Assembly: GCF_018736085.1 (NCBI RefSeq)
Contig: NZ_CP076134.1
Location: 1,870,501-1,934,500, forward strand
DNA length: 64,000 nt
Direction: 5' to 3'
Source: Bradyrhizobium sediminis
GTDB lineage: Bacteria > Pseudomonadota > Alphaproteobacteria > Rhizobiales > Xanthobacteraceae
Shown here piece after piece: positions 51,096-59,197 of the stretch. Each line of letters begins with the position of its first letter. The stretch's first letter is position 1. Made by a program: the position numbers and the translations under genes. The notes under the pieces are model-generated. The model ran no database searches, was not told the origin of the DNA, and saw only the letters and a program-made list of their open reading frames with translations.

Positions 51096-51385
51096 CTTAT
51101 CTTGAAGCGGGCTCTCTGATCTTGAATCCAAAGGTGGCCGTCCCGTATGAGTGGTGGCCAGTTTCTCCTGCACAGAATCTCCTGGGATTATCGGCGACAG
51201 CTGAGGAGGAGATGTGCGAAGATTCTTCACGAAGCAGGAAAGTTTGACGTCGTTCTGAAGTCATACCTGTTCTCCGGGATTGCCGCCGCCCCATGATATC
51301 CGCGACCTTGGATGGTAGTGGGGTTTGGCAGCGGGGAATTGAGATGTCGCGCTGGGTGCCAGGAGTTGGGCTGGGGAATACGGAA

Positions 51386-51781
51386 ATGTCCGATCGCATC
51401 TTCTACGTTGCTGGGCGGGCGGCGCTTGGCGCGCTGTTTCTGTGCGTGGCGCCAGTGACGAGCGCACGCGGTGACTTCGGTTCATGTATTGCGAATGCTT
51501 CTGCGTATGTGGTTGAGCTGGATGATCTTCTTTTAAGAGAGGAGAACCGGCTTGCGCCGTATGACGATCTCAACGAGCGATCGTTTCCGCTGCACGATTG
51601 TGAGACGGATGCCTTGTTGGAAGTAGTCAAGCGATCGCGCTTCATTCGGTTGGTAGACTACCACCCGCCCACCAAAGAATACTTCATATATTTCTCAAAC
51701 GACTACATGCGGGCCAGTTTCACGTATCTGGTTCCCGAGAAAAGATCGACTTTCAAGACCGCCTCACGGGTCCACAAGTAG
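51386..51781 (+). CDS. Secreted hypothetical protein of the accessory island
   Basis: 131 residues. The N-terminus IFYVAGRAALGALFLCVAPVTSARG is a signal peptide. The mature part has two Cys (GSCIAN, HDCETD) likely to pair, then LLEVVKRSRFIRLVDYHPPTKEYFIYFSNDYMR, a compact alpha-beta region. I recall similar proteins beside effector-like genes in Bradyrhizobium; a periplasmic immunity role is possible but unproven. ATG 51386 gives the best signal peptide; 51344 is an alternative. Confidence 0.6.
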   Translation: MSDRIFYVAGRAALGALFLCVAPVTSARGDFGSCIANASAYVVELDDLLLREENRLAPYDDLNERSFPLHDCETDALLEVVKRSRFIRLVDYHPPTKEYFIYFSNDYMRASFTYLVPEKRSTFKTASRVHK

Positions 51782-51793
51782 CGAATCCCAGCA

Positions 51794-51919
51794 ATGTCCG
51801 AAAAAATCTTCCTCACTTACACCAATGCCTCGGCGGTGCCTTATCAGGGCTCGGTGCTTGGCCATCATATTGTGCTGAACCACATCACCGTCAGCGTTGC
51901 AAGGCGGGATTTGATCTAG
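51794..51919 (+). pseudogene. Fragment of a larger protein (N-terminal 41 codons)
   Basis: The frame begins MSEKIFLTYTNASAVPYQGS and VLGHHIVLNHI, then stops at TAG 51917-51919 after unrelated residues. From memory, longer Bradyrhizobium proteins start this way and continue for well over 100 residues. This looks like a 3'-deleted remnant. Confidence 0.45.
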
Positions 51920-51961
51920 TCCGGATCAGCAGCCGCCGTCGTCCCGGCAGGAGGCAGCAGA

Positions 51962-52462
51962 ATGTTTTCCCGAGAAATGGCAATTCGGATGTTGCTCATT
52001 GGCGCCCTTCTAGTAATAGCGAGGCTGGCGGTCGACCTCACCGCGGCTGCGGCTTATGTTTTTCCGGAATTCGACGTCGGGCAGAAAGATATCGCATTTG
52101 TCATCTTCATTCTCGCCGTACCGTGTGTCCTGATACTGGCTTTAGTTCGTCTCTTCCAGAAGCGGCTTGTCGAGGCCGGCGGCCTCTTGATCATCTGTTG
52201 TCTTCCATTCTCATTTGACGAAACCCTCAACCGGCAATTCTGGAAATTCCGAATCCACAAATCAGATTACCAGTCGATCATGCAGTCAGATCCTGGGCCG
52301 CCACCTAAATATCGAGTCTTCAATTGGGGCAATCGAAATACTCGATTAATGGGCGGCGGCGTCCTTTTCGAGGCCGTCGTGTACGACGAGTTTGACAACA
52401 TTGCATGGTGGTCGCCAGAATGGGGCGGACTCAGGTCAAGTCCATCGCCCGAAGATCGGTAG
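51962..52462 (+). CDS. Membrane protein with C-terminal soluble domain
   Basis: 166 residues. Two or three hydrophobic segments (MLLIGALLVIARLAVDLTAAAAYVF, IAFVIFILAVPCVLILALVRLF and VEAGGLLIICCLPFSF), then a soluble tail with RVFNWGNRNTRLMGGGVLFEAVVYDEFDNIAWWSPEW. AGGAGG is well placed before the ATG. Its composition is lower in GC than the neighbouring chromosome. Small proteins of this layout sit next to effector fragments here, so an immunity role is worth testing. Confidence 0.65.
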   Translation: MFSREMAIRMLLIGALLVIARLAVDLTAAAAYVFPEFDVGQKDIAFVIFILAVPCVLILALVRLFQKRLVEAGGLLIICCLPFSFDETLNRQFWKFRIHKSDYQSIMQSDPGPPPKYRVFNWGNRNTRLMGGGVLFEAVVYDEFDNIAWWSPEWGGLRSSPSPEDR

Positions 52463-52661
52463 ATCACCATGCCTTCCGCTTATCCGTCGTGCAAACGGCG
52501 TACTGAGCCTTTTGGCGATCACTTCTATTACGTTTCCGAGGAATGTTGACCGCCACGGAATGGTAGGATCGACGCCTTCAGCGCGTGGTCGCAAGATCTG
52601 TCGAGCGAAGCCAGGATGAGAGCAAATATGCAAAGTCATTTTTCAGCTTTGGGTCCAGTTC

Positions 52662-53008
52662 ATGCCGCGCATTGATGGCCTCACATCTCGTCAGCAATGG
52701 ATGCTCTATCCGGTTTATGCTGCGGCTGTGTTATCTTGCCTGGGGACGGTGCTCTTTTTCATAAGCCTGAATGATACCCGCAATTTCATTGGTGAAAAGG
52801 GCGTGGAGTACTGCTGGATGTACGGAAGCTTTGAGCGGTATCTATTCATCAATCTGGCGTCAATCGGTGAAGCATAGGAGAGTTGCTGGGTCTGCATTGG
52901 CTCGCGCAACGAAACTACTTGTTCATCTATCTAATCCTCTGGGCAGCCTGGCTGCCTGGCTGCTTGGCGAACCATTGCTGTCGTTATTGTATTGTTAGTT
53001 TGGCGTGA
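52662..53008 (+). pseudogene. Frameshifted small membrane protein
   Basis: The first frame gives MPRIDGLTSRQQWML, a hydrophobic stretch (VYAAAVLSCLGTVLFFISL) and ends at TAG 52875-52877 after NLASIGEA. A shifted frame from about 52877 continues as GELLGLHWLAQRNYLFIYLI and LWAAWLPGCLA to a TGA at about 53008. The second hydrophobic helix falls in the shifted part, so the gene has probably been broken by a small indel. The 71-codon product could still be made. Confidence 0.45.
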
Positions 53009-53019
53009 AGGAGTGAGCG

Positions 53020-53241
53020 ATGGCGGATCGAAGCGTTTTTGACGGCTACTCCCTGACGCTTTATCGTTCTGATGGCTCGGTTGTGGGGTCGTGGCCGGCC
53101 ATTTCGGGCAGAAACGGAAATCAAAGGCCAAGCGATCAGAATCTGCCATTCAAGGGGCCGCTTACCGAAGGAACATATTCTTTCTCGACCGTGGTTCGTT
53201 CAGCGGCAGCGATAGGCGAAGATCTGCCTTCAGCCGTTTGA
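53020..53241 (+). pseudogene. Truncated Tlde1-like (DUF2778) domain protein
   Basis: 73 codons: FDGYSLTLYRSDGSVVGSWP, AISGRNGNQRPSDQN and then KGPLTEGTYSFST. This is the N-terminal part of the Tlde1/DUF2778 domain, an L,D-transpeptidase-like peptidoglycan effector fold of interbacterial toxins. The catalytic HGG...GCI region that should follow is missing; the reading frame stops at 53239-53241. It is a remnant of an effector gene. GGAGTGAGCG precedes the ATG. Confidence 0.6.
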
Positions 53242-53373
53242 CGTCGGTGTCATCGAAGCCCGGAAGATTCCGTGGAGCCCGTTCGGTGATGGGCCTCGCG
53301 AATTTCCGAGGTTGTCGTCAGGTACCTTCCTCGATATCGCCCGGCTCACCTGCACTGCGGCTCGCAAAGAGAG

Positions 53374-53460
53374 TTTGACACGTCGGGCAAATCACCGGCA
53401 TATCTTCATCATCGCAAAGACTAACAGAGCCCGCGCCGGGAAACCGGCCGCGGGCTTTTT
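53374..53460. repeat. Island repeat, copy 4
   Basis: Same 41-base head, a short variable middle and the GCCCGCGCCGG / CCGGCCGCGGGC hairpin followed by TTTTT. It marks the right edge of the effector-like island. Confidence 0.85.
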
Positions 53461-53795
53461 CATTCTCTGACTTCCCGAATCGGACGGCGGCCGCACGTCA
53501 TGGCGCCACATCCTCCCATGCACCGCTGCCAGAAGCGTCGCAAGCGGGCCGCCGTCCGAGCCTTGGTGATCTTTGGATGATCCGTTCGGACATGCATCTT
53601 TCGTTTCGGATCATGTTCATTTTTTGCCGGCACGCGCGAACGCGCCGGCACGCGGCGTGGCAAGAGCCCACGCTCGCACGCGGTCCCGCCGCGACGATCC
53701 ACTATGCGGATCGCGTCTGGGATACGGTTCGCGCCGGAAATGATTGCATCAGCGATCATGCCGCACATTTCATTCATACCGAGGCAGGAGGCTGC
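53461..53795. other. Gap with a 12-bp inverted repeat
   Basis: No supported gene. CGGACGGCGGCC (53481-53492) and GGCCGCCGTCCG (53547-53558) are perfect inverted repeats 54 bases apart and could form a long-looped stem. Frames in this stretch are arginine-rich. Confidence 0.4.
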
Positions 53796-53867
53796 ATGAC
53801 CGCATATCTGATAGCGCTCGCACTGGCGGGTCTCGTCACCATCGCGGTGTGGGAGGGATTCCAGTGA
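53796..53867 (+). CDS. 23-residue membrane peptide of the prophage remnant
   Basis: MTAYLIALALAGLVTIAVWE and three more residues, essentially one membrane helix. CAGGAGG precedes ATG 53796. Its stop overlaps the next start (GTGA), so it looks like part of the phage operon. Very short; could be a leader. Confidence 0.4.
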   Translation: MTAYLIALALAGLVTIAVWEGFQ

Positions 53868-54190
53868 GTGCCGAGATTATCCAGTTCATGCCGCGACCTA
53901 AACACAACCGCGCGCCGGTCGGCTTTCCCAAGCCGGTCCTTCACTCAACCGCAAGGCCCGAAGATCGCGCCGAGGATCATGCCGACACGTCGCCTTGCGA
54001 AGATGTCGGGACAAATCCCGAAGAAATCCGGTTTGAAGATGGCCAAAGCACTCACCGAAATCCGCTCGCTGGCGCGAAGCCACACCCGAACCGCGCTCAA
54101 CGTGCTGGTCGGCGTCATGCGCAGCAAGGATGCCACAGCAGCGGCGCGCGTCTCCGCGGCCAACGCCGTTCTGGATCGCGGCTGGGGTAA
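53864..54190 (+). CDS. Phage-associated small hypothetical protein
   Basis: 108 residues from GTG 53864, preceded by GGAGGG. The first 50 (SAEIIQFMPRPKHNRAPVGF...DHADTSPCEDV) resemble short proteins that, from memory, precede the terminase genes in Bradyrhizobium prophage remnants. The second half runs out of frame over the terminase small subunit and looks less protein-like, so the original stop may have been lost. Confidence 0.5.
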   Translation: MSAEIIQFMPRPKHNRAPVGFPKPVLHSTARPEDRAEDHADTSPCEDVGTNPEEIRFEDGQSTHRNPLAGAKPHPNRAQRAGRRHAQQGCHSSGARLRGQRRSGSRLG

Positions 54191-54287
54191 GGCGCCTCAG
54201 GCGCATCAGAACGGCAACGACGGCGCGTTTGAACTGATCCACAGAATCGAGCGTATCATTGTCCATCCTGAAAATCCCGACAGCTAA
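54003..54287 (+). CDS. Terminase small-subunit-like protein
   Basis: 94 residues: KALTEIRSLARSHTRTALNVL, then DATAAARVSAANAVLDRGWGKAPQ, and a C-terminal FELIHRIERIIVH. The helix with AxAAxxLLDRGxGK is common in small terminase and related phage proteins, where the N-terminal part binds packaging-site DNA. It overlaps both the preceding gene and the terminase large subunit (29 bases), as in compact phage operons. Confidence 0.65.
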   Translation: MSGQIPKKSGLKMAKALTEIRSLARSHTRTALNVLVGVMRSKDATAAARVSAANAVLDRGWGKAPQAHQNGNDGAFELIHRIERIIVHPENPDS

Positions 54288-55221
54288 GGTCTTCGAGCCG
54301 CTGCTTGCGCCCGCCCGTTACAAAGGGGCATACGGCGGACGAGGCTCGGGAAAATCGCATTTCTTCGGTGAATTGCTGGTCGAGACCTGCCAGGCCGAGC
54401 GCGGCACGCTGGCGGTGTGTATTCGCGAAGCGCAAAGGACGCTGGCGCAATCTTCCAAGCGGCTGATCGAAAGCAAGATTGCTCGCCTGGGCCTCGGTCA
54501 CCAATTCCGGGTATTCAGCGACAGGATCGAGACGCCCGGCGACGGCGTTATCATCTTCAGGGGCATGCAGGATCACACCGCCGAGTCGATCAAGTCGTTG
54601 GAAGGTTTTGGCATCGCCTGGATCGACGAGGCACAGAATTTGAGCGCGCGGAGCCTTTCCCTGCTGCGGCCGACGATCCGCGCCGAAGGCTCCGAGCTGT
54701 GGGCGAGCTGGAATCCGCGGCGAAAATCGGACGCGATCGACGATTTCTTCCGGGCGAGGGAGCCTGCGGGCGGAATCCTCGTCAACGCCAACTGGCGCGA
54801 CAACCCCTGGTTTCCTTCCGTGCTGGAAGACGAACGCAAACTGGACCTGTCGCGCTATCCCGACCGTTACGATCATATCTGGGAGGGCGATTATGTGAGG
54901 GCATTCGAGGGCGCCTATTTCGCGCAGATGCTGTCGGAGGCGAGGGCGCAGGGCCGGATCGGAAAGGTCTCCGCCGATCCGCTGCTGCCGCTGCGCGCTT
55001 TCATCGACATCGGCGGCTCCGGCGCCACCGCGGATGCCTTCACGATCTGGATCGTGCAGTGGATCGGCGCAGAATTGCGGGCCGACTTTCAGCATCTGCG
55101 GCGGTGGCGAAAAAGCGTGGAGCAGGCGCAGAGTTATACATTCAAGGCCATGATCACGGTGATCGTCACCGGCTTTGTCGGAGCGGTGTGGCTGGGGATC
55201 AAAGCCATGCTCGGTAAGTGA
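54259..55221 (+). CDS. terL: Terminase large-subunit fragment fused to a membrane-protein tail
   Basis: 320 residues from TTG 54259. The N-terminal packaging ATPase is clear: Walker A GGRGSGKS (residues 26-33), GIAWIDEAQNL (Walker B) and SWNPRRKSDAIDD. The nuclease domain begins with FIDIGGSGATADAF but stops after WIVQWIG. The next 50 residues (AELRADFQHLRRWRKSVEQ, FKAMITVIVTGFVGAVWLGIKA) are a charged helix plus one membrane helix, like small holin-region proteins. A deletion has joined two phage genes in frame. Not a working terminase. Confidence 0.75.
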   Translation: MSILKIPTAKVFEPLLAPARYKGAYGGRGSGKSHFFGELLVETCQAERGTLAVCIREAQRTLAQSSKRLIESKIARLGLGHQFRVFSDRIETPGDGVIIFRGMQDHTAESIKSLEGFGIAWIDEAQNLSARSLSLLRPTIRAEGSELWASWNPRRKSDAIDDFFRAREPAGGILVNANWRDNPWFPSVLEDERKLDLSRYPDRYDHIWEGDYVRAFEGAYFAQMLSEARAQGRIGKVSADPLLPLRAFIDIGGSGATADAFTIWIVQWIGAELRADFQHLRRWRKSVEQAQSYTFKAMITVIVTGFVGAVWLGIKAMLGK

Positions 55222-55281
55222 CCTCGACGTTCGTCCGGAAAATCAGCCGGTGTTGCTCCGTCTCCAAACTCCGGGATCACG

Positions 55282-55629
55282 CTATTTCTGTGTCGCAAGA
55301 GCGTAGAGGTAGGCGAGGATCGCATCGACGTCCTCGTCGGAAAAATCGATCTGCGGCATCGCCCTGTGTCTGGAAACCATGCCCTCCTTCAGTTCGGCCT
55401 GCAGTTCTCGCGGCGCAAACCGGGCATAGATATCGCGCATCGGCGGGGCCTGCTTGAGCGGGCTCTCGCCAGCGGCTTCGATGGCATGGCAGCGACCGCA
55501 ATTTTGCTGAAGGATGGCCTTACCTCTATTCCTCAGCCCGCTGGAATCGGCGGCTTCCGAGCTGGCGGACAAGCCCAAAAGGAATCCAACGGCCAGAATC
55601 CTGGCCTGATTGGCGAGACACGGTGTCAT
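55282..55629 (-). CDS. c-type cytochrome
   Basis: 115 residues. A signal peptide (ILAVGFLLGLSASSEA) is cut near residue 27. Heme motif CGRCH at residues 44-48 and axial Met91 in RAMPQIDFSDEDVDAIL. Periplasmic single-heme protein. GGGAGG lies eight bases before ATG 55629; longer in-frame starts lack a ribosome site. It sits between prophage genes, on the opposite strand. Confidence 0.88.
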   Translation of the reverse strand: MTPCLANQARILAVGFLLGLSASSEAADSSGLRNRGKAILQQNCGRCHAIEAAGESPLKQAPPMRDIYARFAPRELQAELKEGMVSRHRAMPQIDFSDEDVDAILAYLYALATQK

Positions 55630-55883
55630 GTGTGGAGCCTCCCTCGTCCGCATTGTCGTCATAATAGCGAAACCGGGCAAGAAGACTATATTTTGAGGCC
55701 CCCTGTCGAATCTTTCGGAGATGGGGAAGCCGCACCTTATCCTCCATCAGGGTGCTCGCACTTTCGACATCATCAACAACCTGTCCTCCGGGCGTCTCGG
55801 GCTTTGATGCAAGCGCGACGCCGGATTCGACGCGGGTTGGAGCAAAGTTACTTCAGAGGCCGAGGTTTGTGGAGGACTGGCCA

Positions 55884-56312
55884 ATGTACAGGATACGTGA
55901 GGTCGACGGGCACGACGATGAAGTCGCGGATACGCTAACTGACCTGCACCGCCTAACGTTCTTTGATGGCGCTTCGATGCCGGAATTCGATCTCGGGCAT
56001 TGGTGGCTCGGCTTTCACGAGGCGATCCCGATCGCGTTTGCCGGCATGGTTCCATCGACGCGCGCTCACAATTCAGGATATTTCTGCCGGATCGGTGTCT
56101 TGAAGAAGCACCGTGGCAACGCGCTTCAGTTGCGGCTGACGCGTGCATTGGAGTCACGCGCTCGTCGCAATGGATGGAGTTTTGTGGTCTCGGATACCAC
56201 TGACAATCCTGCCTCTGCCAACAACCTCATCCGTGCCGGCTATCGGCTGTATCAGCCATCATATCCATGGGGTTATCCGAACACGCTGTATTGGCGCAAA
56301 TCTATCAGATAG
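55884..56312 (+). CDS. GNAT-family N-acetyltransferase
   Basis: 142 residues. The fold is recognisable from FAGMVPSTRAHNSGYFCRIGVLKKHRGNALQLRLTRALESRARRNGW, where KKHRGNALQ is the acetyl-CoA loop, and from DTTDNPASANNLIRAGYRLY. GGAGGAC precedes the ATG. From memory, near relatives lie beside the terminase genes in Bradyrhizobium prophage remnants, so it is probably cargo. The substrate is unknown. Confidence 0.85.
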   Translation: MYRIREVDGHDDEVADTLTDLHRLTFFDGASMPEFDLGHWWLGFHEAIPIAFAGMVPSTRAHNSGYFCRIGVLKKHRGNALQLRLTRALESRARRNGWSFVVSDTTDNPASANNLIRAGYRLYQPSYPWGYPNTLYWRKSIR

Positions 56313-56349
56313 GGACGCGGACGGTGCGCGTCTTCCGCAACTGCACGTT

Positions 56350-56384
56350 CCGCCCGGTGGCCTGACGGCCATCGGGCGGTTTTT
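56350..56384 (+). terminator. Rho-independent terminator after the GNAT gene
   Basis: CCGCCCGGTGGCC (56350-56362) pairs with GGCCATCGGGCGG (56367-56379) around TGAC with one G-U pair, followed by TTTTT. Confidence 0.9.
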
Positions 56385-56545
56385 GCTTTGGCTCACAGCC
56401 ACGAGGGCTGGCCGGGTGCGTCCACTCCCTGACTTTGCTGCACGGCAAAAATGCGGCCGTCGCAAAAAGTTCATACGCGACCTATACTTGGTGACTTCGT
56501 GAGTACTGTTGAAAAAATGCCTCTTTGGAAATCGGAGCCATCCGC

Positions 56546-57553
56546 ATGAAGACCGCCCGTTTTGTCCTGACATTGCTCGTGCTGTCGCTGGTGGCGCCGC
56601 TGCAATCTGCCAAGGCGGCTGACGTCATCTGCTACAATTGCCCGCCGGAATGGGCGGATTGGGCCTCGATGCTGAAGGCGATCAAGGCCGATCTCAGCTA
56701 CGATATTCCCCACGACAACAAGAACTCCGGTCAGGCGCTTGCGCAAATTCTGGCCGAGAAGAGCAATCCAGTCGGCGATATCGGCTATTTCGGCGTCACC
56801 TTCGGCATGAAAGCAAAGGCCCAGGATGCGCTGGAGCCCTACAAGCCCGCCAAATGGGACCAGGTTGCTGCCGGATTGAAGGATGCGGACGGTTACTGGA
56901 CCACCATTCATTCCGGCACGCTCGGCCTGTTCGTCAACAAGGACGCGCTGGGCGGCAAGCCGGCGCCGGCCTGCTGGAAGGATCTGCTGAAGCCGGACTA
57001 CAAGGGAATGGTGGGCTATCTCGATCCATCGTCGGCTGCCGTCGGATATGTCGGTGCCGTCGCGATCAACATGGCGCTCGGCGGCTCCGCGGCCAATTTC
57101 GATCCCGCCATCACCTTCTTCAAGGAGCTCCGAAAGAACGATCCGATCGTGCCCAAGCAGACCTCCTACGCCCGTGTCGTTTCCGGCGAGATGCCGATCC
57201 TGCTGGACTATGATTTCAATGCCTATCGCGCGAAATATTCGGAGAAGGGGAGTTTCGAGTTCGTGATTCCGTGCGAGGGATCGGTGACATATCCCTATGT
57301 CGTCGGCCTCGTGAAGAACGCGCCAGACAAGGACAAGGCCAAGAAGGTGCTGGACTATCTCTTGTCCGACAAGGGACAGGCGATCTGGACCAATGCTTAT
57401 CTTCGTCCGGCGCGGCCGATCGAATTGCCGGAGGCGGTCAAGAAGAAATTCCTGCCGGACAGCGACTATGCCCGAGCGAAGAATGTCGACTGGGGCCAGA
57501 TGGAAACGATGCAAAAAGGCTTCGTCGACCGCTATCTCGCCGAGGTCCGCTGA
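56546..57553 (+). CDS. ABC transporter substrate-binding protein (type 1 solute-binding family)
   Basis: 335 residues. The signal peptide ends at AKAAD (residue 25). The mature protein has the cluster-D binding-protein pattern: GDIGYFGVTFGMKAKAQ, TTIHSGTLGLFVNKDALGG, CWKDLLKPDYKGMVGYLDPSS and a C-terminal hinge. Two Cys (ICYNCPPEW) near the start may pair. Relatives bind iron, putrescine, thiamine or phosphonate-type ligands. Together with two permeases, an ATPase and a phosphodiesterase gene it suggests uptake of a phosphodiester. Confidence 0.88.
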   Translation: MKTARFVLTLLVLSLVAPLQSAKAADVICYNCPPEWADWASMLKAIKADLSYDIPHDNKNSGQALAQILAEKSNPVGDIGYFGVTFGMKAKAQDALEPYKPAKWDQVAAGLKDADGYWTTIHSGTLGLFVNKDALGGKPAPACWKDLLKPDYKGMVGYLDPSSAAVGYVGAVAINMALGGSAANFDPAITFFKELRKNDPIVPKQTSYARVVSGEMPILLDYDFNAYRAKYSEKGSFEFVIPCEGSVTYPYVVGLVKNAPDKDKAKKVLDYLLSDKGQAIWTNAYLRPARPIELPEAVKKKFLPDSDYARAKNVDWGQMETMQKGFVDRYLAEVR

Positions 57554-57591
57554 TGCAGTATGGTGCCCCGTCTTAGGGGTTCCATTGGTTC

Positions 57592-58407
57592 ATGCCGAAT
57601 AGGTTCTTCGTCTGGCTGTGTTTGCTGCCGCTTGCCGTGCTGACGGCGGCGTTCTTTCTGCTGCCGATGGCAAGGCTGGTGGTGACGGGCGCCGAAGGAC
57701 CGCAAGGAATGGCCGGATACCTGGCCATCCTGGCCGAGCCGCGCTACCGGGCCACACTGATCAACACCGTTCTGCTGGCGGCTGCGACCACGATCGTGAC
57801 GCTCGTCATCGCGACCATTGCGGGCATGTTTCTGCAACGCCATCGCTTTCCCGGCCGGGCTGTGCTGATTGCGATGCTGACCTTTCCGCTGGCGTTTCCC
57901 GGTGTGGTCGTCGGTTTCCTGATAATTCTGCTCGCCGGACGACAGGGCCTGATCGGCGATTTCTCAAACCGCATGTTCGGCGATAAACTGGTCTTCGCCT
58001 ATTCGATCTACGGGCTTTTTCTCGGCTATCTCTATTTCTCGATCCCGCGCGTCATCCTCACCATCATGGCGGCAGTCCAGAAACTCGACGTCGGCCTCGA
58101 GGAGGCCGCGCGCTCGCTTGGCGCGAGCCCCTGGGCCGTGCAGCGTGATGTGGTGTTGCCGGCACTTGGGCCGGCTTTCCTTGCCTCCGGCGCGATTGCC
58201 TTTGCGACCGCGATGGGCGCATTCGGGACGGCGTTCACTCTGGCCACCAATATCGATGTGCTGCCGATGCTGATCTACACCGAGTTCACGCTTGCCGCGA
58301 ATTTCGCGACATCGGCTGCCTTGTCGGTCGGGTTGGGGATCATCGCCTGGGCGATCCTAGCGCTTGCCCGTTCTTTCAGCGGCAGCGCGGTCGCGGCGGC
58401 TGGATGA
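57592..58407 (+). CDS. ABC transporter permease
   Basis: 271-residue inner-membrane permease, about six helices. The binding-protein-dependent loop EEAARSLGASPWAVQRDVVLPALGPAFLASG (about residues 165-195) is the EAA motif that contacts the ATPase. A strong start cannot be proven: ATG 57592 is 38 bases after the previous stop with only a distant AGGGG. Confidence 0.9.
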   Translation: MPNRFFVWLCLLPLAVLTAAFFLLPMARLVVTGAEGPQGMAGYLAILAEPRYRATLINTVLLAAATTIVTLVIATIAGMFLQRHRFPGRAVLIAMLTFPLAFPGVVVGFLIILLAGRQGLIGDFSNRMFGDKLVFAYSIYGLFLGYLYFSIPRVILTIMAAVQKLDVGLEEAARSLGASPWAVQRDVVLPALGPAFLASGAIAFATAMGAFGTAFTLATNIDVLPMLIYTEFTLAANFATSAALSVGLGIIAWAILALARSFSGSAVAAAG

Positions 58408-58411
58408 CACC

Positions 58412-59197
58412 ATGCGTGATTGCCTGATATTTGTCGGCCAGCTCCTGTTCACACTGCTCGTCGCCGCATTCCTGGTAGTGCCCGCGATTCTGTCGATTTC
58501 CGCCGGAGTCACGGTGAATTATTTTCGCGGCATCCAGTCGGGGGTAACGCTGCAATGGGTATTTCAGGTCTGGGATTTGTATGCCGGCACCATTCTGCTG
58601 TCGTTCCTGATCGCATTCGCAACCCTTGCCGTCACGCTGATTGCAGGAGTACCGGCAGCCTATGCATTGCACGTGCGGGGAGGGCGCCTCTCGCGCATCG
58701 TCGAGGAAATCATCACGCTGCCGCTGGCGATTCCCGGGCTCGCGATCGCGCTGGCGCTGCTGTTCACCTATCAGGGCTTCAGCGATTTTCGCCGCTCGTG
58801 GCTGTTTATCCTCACCGGACATGTCATCTTCACGATGCCCTTCATGGTGCGGTCCGTGATGGCGGTATTTGCAACCGTCGACATCAAGACGCTCGACGAA
58901 GGCGCGGCATCGCTGGGCGCGTCGCCCTGGCGGCGCTTTTACGACGTCATCGTCCCCAACGCCGTGCCCGGCATTCTGGCAGGCAGCTTGATGGTGGTGA
59001 CGCTCTCGCTCGGTGAATTCAATCTGACCTGGATGCTGCACACGCCTTTGACAAAGACGTTGCCGATCGGCCTTGCCGACAGCTATGCGTCGATGCGCCT
59101 GGAAGTGGCGTCGGCCTATACACTGATTTTCTTCGTCATGATCATTCCGCTGCTTGTCGCGATGCAGATGTTTGCCGATAAGGAGCAGCAAAGATGA
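58412..59197 (+). CDS. ABC transporter permease
   Basis: 261 residues, six hydrophobic segments, second permease of the pair. EEIITLPLAIPGLAIALALL and the EAA loop DEGAASLGASPWRRFYDVIVPNAVPGILAG are diagnostic. It begins four bases after the first permease's stop and ends overlapping the ATPase start (ATGA). Confidence 0.9.
   Translation: MRDCLIFVGQLLFTLLVAAFLVVPAILSISAGVTVNYFRGIQSGVTLQWVFQVWDLYAGTILLSFLIAFATLAVTLIAGVPAAYALHVRGGRLSRIVEEIITLPLAIPGLAIALALLFTYQGFSDFRRSWLFILTGHVIFTMPFMVRSVMAVFATVDIKTLDEGAASLGASPWRRFYDVIVPNAVPGILAGSLMVVTLSLGEFNLTWMLHTPLTKTLPIGLADSYASMRLEVASAYTLIFFVMIIPLLVAMQMFADKEQQR

Noticed and set aside
46673..53460. Small zinc-knuckle-like frames (MPVICPTC...) on the minus strand at the island repeats
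   Set aside because: The shared start is simply the reverse strand of the repeat head; downstream parts differ and are not protein-like.
46673..53460. CRISPR array suggested by four similar repeats
   Set aside because: Spacing is hundreds to thousands of bases, genes lie between the copies, and no cas gene is present.
53577..53867. 96-codon plus-strand frame upstream of the terminase genes
   Set aside because: Only the last 23 codons have a ribosome site and a sensible sequence; the earlier part is arginine-rich and unsupported.
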